Source of the DNA: Yaniella sp.
GTDB taxonomy: Bacteria; Actinomycetota; Actinomycetes; Actinomycetales; Micrococcaceae
Direction of reading: 5' to 3'
Length of the DNA: 36,226 nucleotides
Assembly (NCBI RefSeq): GCF_030453185.1
Contig: NZ_JAKDKW010000018.1
Coordinates: forward strand, 1-36,226
The notes below the pieces were generated by a model. That model searched no databases. It worked only from the letters and a program-made list of their open reading frames with translations, and had not been told where the DNA came from. Positions 33,620 to 36,226 of this stretch are shown in pieces (the first letter of the stretch is position 1; every line of letters starts with the position of its first letter). Both the position numbers and the translations under genes were made by a program.

Positions 33620-34762
33620 TCATGACTTCACGAGTTGCCCATCAATCCAAACACGGTTGATGTCGGATGGCGTACCCAGCGCAAAAATCTTCGCCAGCGC
33701 ATCTTCGTCGTCGGCCGCATGATTCAGCCCGACGTCGAGAGGCTGTCGCGCGGTCGGACTGATATACACCGCATCGAAGCGTTTCCCCACCGAGAGGTCA
33801 CCGACCTCATCTTCAAGATCCAGCGCCTGTGCACCGGATGCTGTGGCGAGATAGAGCAGGTGCGCCGAGGTCATCGGCAGCCCACCGTCCGGGTGAAGTT
33901 GCTGCATAAAGTAGGCCTGTACACCCTCTTTAAACATACTGAAACCATTGCCCGCCCCGACATCTGAGCCAAGCGCGACTTGCACCCCGGCATCAATATG
34001 ACGTTGCAGCGGGAAGAAACCGCTGGCCAGCGCCGAGTTCGACGTCGGACAGTGGGCTGCAGCCGCACCGGTTTCAGCCATTCGGGCCAATTCTCGATCG
34101 GTCGGATGGACGTTGTGAGCAAGAATCGTATGGTCGCCCAATAACCCTGCAATATCGTAGGTATCGAGGTAATCCCGAGCGTTGGGATGCACTTCAGCAA
34201 CGGCGGCGATCTCATCGTGGTTTTCATTCAGATGCGACGTGACCATAATGCCAGGATTGTCCCGCACCAGTTGACCCCCTGCAGCCAAAAGTTCTTCACC
34301 TGCGGACAGGGAGAAGCGCGGTGTGACGGCATAACGCAGTCGGCCTTTGCCATGCCACCGATCAATCAGCTGCTGTGACTCAACCATCGATTTGTCGATA
34401 GTGGTCAGCAACGGTTCGGGCAGATTCCGGTCGCTGGTGACGAGCCCGGCTGTCATGCGTATCCCTAGCTGACTGGCGTGGGCAAAAAGAATATCGACGG
34501 CGGAAGCGAAGTGTGAGCCGAAGACCATCGCGGAGGTTGTTCCCGAAGAGATCAAGCCGTGAAGAAATTCCTCGGCTAGGTTGTGTGCGTAAGTGTCCTC
34601 GATGAGTCTGCCTTCTTCTGGCAGCGCGCACACTTCGAGCCATTCGTACATGGTCAAAACGTGCTGCAGGCCGAACGCAAAAGTCTTACCTAATGGCAAA
34701 CGTTCATTTTCAGGGGCATTGGGGTTCGCCGCATATGCGGGCTTAGAGAAAAGAGATTTCAC
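33620..34762 (-). pseudogene. In-frame chimera: NCS2 permease N-terminus fused to guanine deaminase lacking its HxH motif
   Basis: A 380-codon frame of two unrelated parts. Residues 1-39 (PENERLPLGK, then TFAFGLQHVLTMY) are the start of an NCS2/NAT uracil-xanthine permease, whose next residues would form helix 1. From residue 40 (EWLEVCALPEEG, LISSGTTSAMVFG, AVTPRFS, SHLNENHDEI, LAHNVHPTD, HCPTSNSALASGFFPL, GSDVGAGNGFSM) it is guanine deaminase to the C-terminus. GuaD proteins are about 440 residues; here the first ~90-100, including the PGFxDxHxH metal site, are absent. Remaining metal ligands are kept. The junction is near 34645. It starts with GTG with AGGA upstream. Probably inactive as a deaminase; the reading frame itself is intact, so it may be a recent deletion or an assembly artefact. 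Confidence 0.8.
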
Positions 34763-34801
34763 GATTCCTCGTTTCGTCGTGAATAGAAATCATAAGCCGA
34801 T

Positions 34802-34856
34802 GTTTTCACTATATGAAAACTACTTTCCGAAGATAGACACTAAATGTAGCCTACAT
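34802..34856. promoter_or_regulatory. Two dyads upstream of the chimeric purine gene
   Basis: GTTTTCA-CTATA-TGAAAAC (34802-34820) is a 7-bp perfect inverted repeat. ATGTAG-C-CTACAT (34844-34856) is a perfect odd-centred 13-bp palindrome. Both lie 40-95 nt upstream of the GTG, as expected for the promoter of the original permease gene, possibly under a purine-responsive regulator. Confidence 0.4.
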
Positions 34857-34965
34857 CACACTACTGTTGTCAAGCGTCTTCCGGTAGATCTTGGGAAGGC
34901 CACCTTGTTTTTACGAGCGACACGCATCAGCCGGATTCTAGAATCAGGCCATTAGACTACTTTCC

Positions 34966-36039
34966 ATGACAACATTCACGGTGCTCGCAGTTGCGCTTGG
35001 AATACTCGGGGCCGTCTCCGCCGCCGTCGCCATCACCCGTATAGTGCGCGATCCGCGCAGGATTTCGGCGTATGCCTATAGCATCGTGGGCCTTGGCGCT
35101 GCGCTGCTGAGCCTGGGGTTGGTGCTCTACCTCGAAGCCGGCTGGCCGCAGGTACTCGTCATCACGGGGGTGATCGCCGCGGGCGCCCTGCTGCTGGGCA
35201 ACCTGATTGGCTACCCGGCACTCATCGGATTCCTCATCTGGGCTGGGATCGCGACCGTACGCCGCGAGGCCCGCAGTCTACCCAATATGTTGTCGCTGGT
35301 TGCCGGTATCGGGCTGTTATTGCTCCCGACAACGCTGGCACTTTTTGAACCCGCAGCAGTGGCCCGGGATGACCTTGCCTATCACCTGCAATACGGCACC
35401 CACCTGGGATTGCTGCTCTTGGTCACGTATCTCGCGTGCTGCTTCGGAATTTTCATCGTCGCTTCGGTGGCGTATCGCTTTCGCAAACCCCGCACCGGAG
35501 CTGAGGCCATCATTGTGCTGGGCTCCGGCTTAGTCAACGGCAAGGTCCCACCGCTGTTGGCCAGCCGGCTACTACGGGGCATCAAAGCACAACAGCGCGA
35601 CGCCGGCCGTCCCGTTATCATCACGTCTGGCGGCCAGGGTGACGACGAGCCACGCCCTGAGGGCGCAGCGATGCGCGACTATCTGATCGAACAGGGTGTG
35701 GATCCTGAACTGGTGGCGGCAGAAGAGGAGTCAACGAGCACCGAGGAGAACCTCACCTATTCTCAACGCATGCTGCCCGATAGCACCGCACCGGTCACCG
35801 TGGTGACCAGTAGTTATCATGTGTTTCGGGCGGCTTTACTCACCAGGGCGCTGGGTTTGCGAGCGCAAGTCGTCGGTGCCCCGACCGTCTGGTATTACCT
35901 CCCCGGGGCGATTATTCGAGAATTCGCTGCGGTCATGCGCGATCACATTCGTATCCACGTGGTCGCGGTGGCGGCCATCATCGTGTTGACGATGGCGTTT
36001 ACTCACTGGATCGTGCCGGCACTGGTGCTTCCCGCCTAG
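34966..36039 (+). CDS. YdcF/SanA-like DUF218 membrane protein
   Basis: A 357-residue protein. The first ~170 residues contain about five hydrophobic membrane segments. The DUF218 domain follows from about residue 182 (AEAIIVLGSGLVNGKVPPLLASRLLRG, then VIITSGGQGDDEPRPEGAAMRDYL, STSTEENLTYS, and VVTSSYHVFRAALLTRALG), matching YdcF/SanA proteins. A last hydrophobic segment closes the chain. YdcF binds S-adenosylmethionine and SanA influences envelope permeability in enterics; the reaction is unknown. There is no convincing ribosome site before the ATG, so it may be leaderless. It converges with the thioesterase gene, with only 13 nt between stops. Confidence 0.85.
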   Translation: MTTFTVLAVALGILGAVSAAVAITRIVRDPRRISAYAYSIVGLGAALLSLGLVLYLEAGWPQVLVITGVIAAGALLLGNLIGYPALIGFLIWAGIATVRREARSLPNMLSLVAGIGLLLLPTTLALFEPAAVARDDLAYHLQYGTHLGLLLLVTYLACCFGIFIVASVAYRFRKPRTGAEAIIVLGSGLVNGKVPPLLASRLLRGIKAQQRDAGRPVIITSGGQGDDEPRPEGAAMRDYLIEQGVDPELVAAEEESTSTEENLTYSQRMLPDSTAPVTVVTSSYHVFRAALLTRALGLRAQVVGAPTVWYYLPGAIIREFAAVMRDHIRIHVVAVAAIIVLTMAFTHWIVPALVLPA

Positions 36040-36052
36040 ACGCTGGGCACGA

Positions 36053-36226
36053 TTACTGTTGTCCGGCTTTGACCTCAATGAAGAGTGATTCGGCTTCGGC
36101 ACACAGTGTTTCGCCATGCCATAGTTGGCCGGTGATGAACCGCTTGCGCCCTTCGGCTTTCTCGACGGCGACGTGCAGGTCTAAGCGTTCCCCAATCGGA
36201 GTGATGTTGCGATAATGGGTGGTCAA
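36053..36226 (-). CDS. Hotdog-fold thioesterase, C-terminal part only (5' end beyond window)
   Basis: The last 57 codons of a minus-strand gene running past the window edge, ending with TAA at 36053-36055. The fragment reads LTTHYRNITPIGERLDLHVAVEKAEG, then RKRFITGQLWHGETLCAEAESLFIEVK. This is the C-terminal beta-strand pattern of PaaI/4HBT-type acyl-CoA thioesterases (Y/R-x-x-T-P-hG, then the second half ending in AEAxxxFh). The active-site helix lies outside the window, so specificity cannot be judged. Confidence 0.75.
   Translation of the reverse strand: MTTHYRNITPIGERLDLHVAVEKAEGRKRFITGQLWHGETLCAEAESLFIEVKAGQQ

Overview
The window looks like a chromosomal stretch of an actinobacterium. 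Support for this is moderate to high GC with GC-rich third codon positions, frequent GTG/TTG starts, AGGAG-type ribosome sites and family composition. A Micrococcales/Micrococcaceae-like host is my inference; no rRNA or marker gene is present to prove it. I see no insertion sequence, integrase, tRNA, CRISPR array or phage gene. The content is that of a catabolic region for plant- or lignin-derived aromatic compounds.

Left part (1-9900): the 5' portion of an HAAAP-type amino-acid permease cut by the window edge, an acetolactate-synthase-like ThDP enzyme, a small NAD(P)-binding SDR, a benzaldehyde-dehydrogenase-like ALDH, a 2,3-butanediol-dehydrogenase-like MDR lacking the usual structural-zinc cysteines, a tandemly duplicated class-A beta-lactamase-fold protein, and an orphan NitT/TauT-type substrate-binding lipoprotein.

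Central part (10139-23830) is the most coherent block. A minus-strand operon (SDR, amidohydrolase, acyl-CoA dehydrogenase, MaoC hydratase) with a divergent MarR regulator and a nearby acyl-CoA ligase resembles the actinobacterial Cou pathway, which shortens the side chain of hydroxycinnamates to a benzoate. It is followed by a GalD-GalB/LigJ-GalC/LigK-like operon (oxalomesaconate tautomerase, hydratase, CHA aldolase) whose last gene is a XylE-type (VOC) extradiol dioxygenase. That operon is divergent from a GntR/FCD regulator. Next come a LigM/DesA-type tetrahydrofolate-dependent aromatic O-demethylase and MetF, with a PadR regulator. Read together they could take a methoxylated hydroxycinnamate such as sinapate or ferulate through syringate/vanillate and gallate-like triols to pyruvate and oxaloacetate. 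The dioxygenase would be an unusual, non-LigB-type ring-cleavage enzyme for this pathway.

Right part (23971-36226): a complete NitT/TauT-type ABC importer (substrate-binding protein, ATPase, two permeases), a GNAT acetyltransferase, an MHS-family MFS transporter, an enoyl-CoA hydratase and a full-length PaaZ with a palindromic TetR/PaaR-like site at its promoter. These are followed by a chimeric gene in which the first ~39 codons of an NCS2 purine/uracil permease are joined in frame to a guanine deaminase that has lost its HxH metal motif. The window ends with a DUF218/YdcF-like membrane protein and the 3' end of a hotdog thioesterase.

Regulation: palindromic sites of the form CAATNATTG or one mismatch away occur at the MarR/SDR divergent promoter, upstream of the acyl-CoA ligase, and as an inverted pair upstream of the ABC importer. 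This suggests a shared regulon. All functional assignments come from reading motifs and recalled family sequences; no database search was run.
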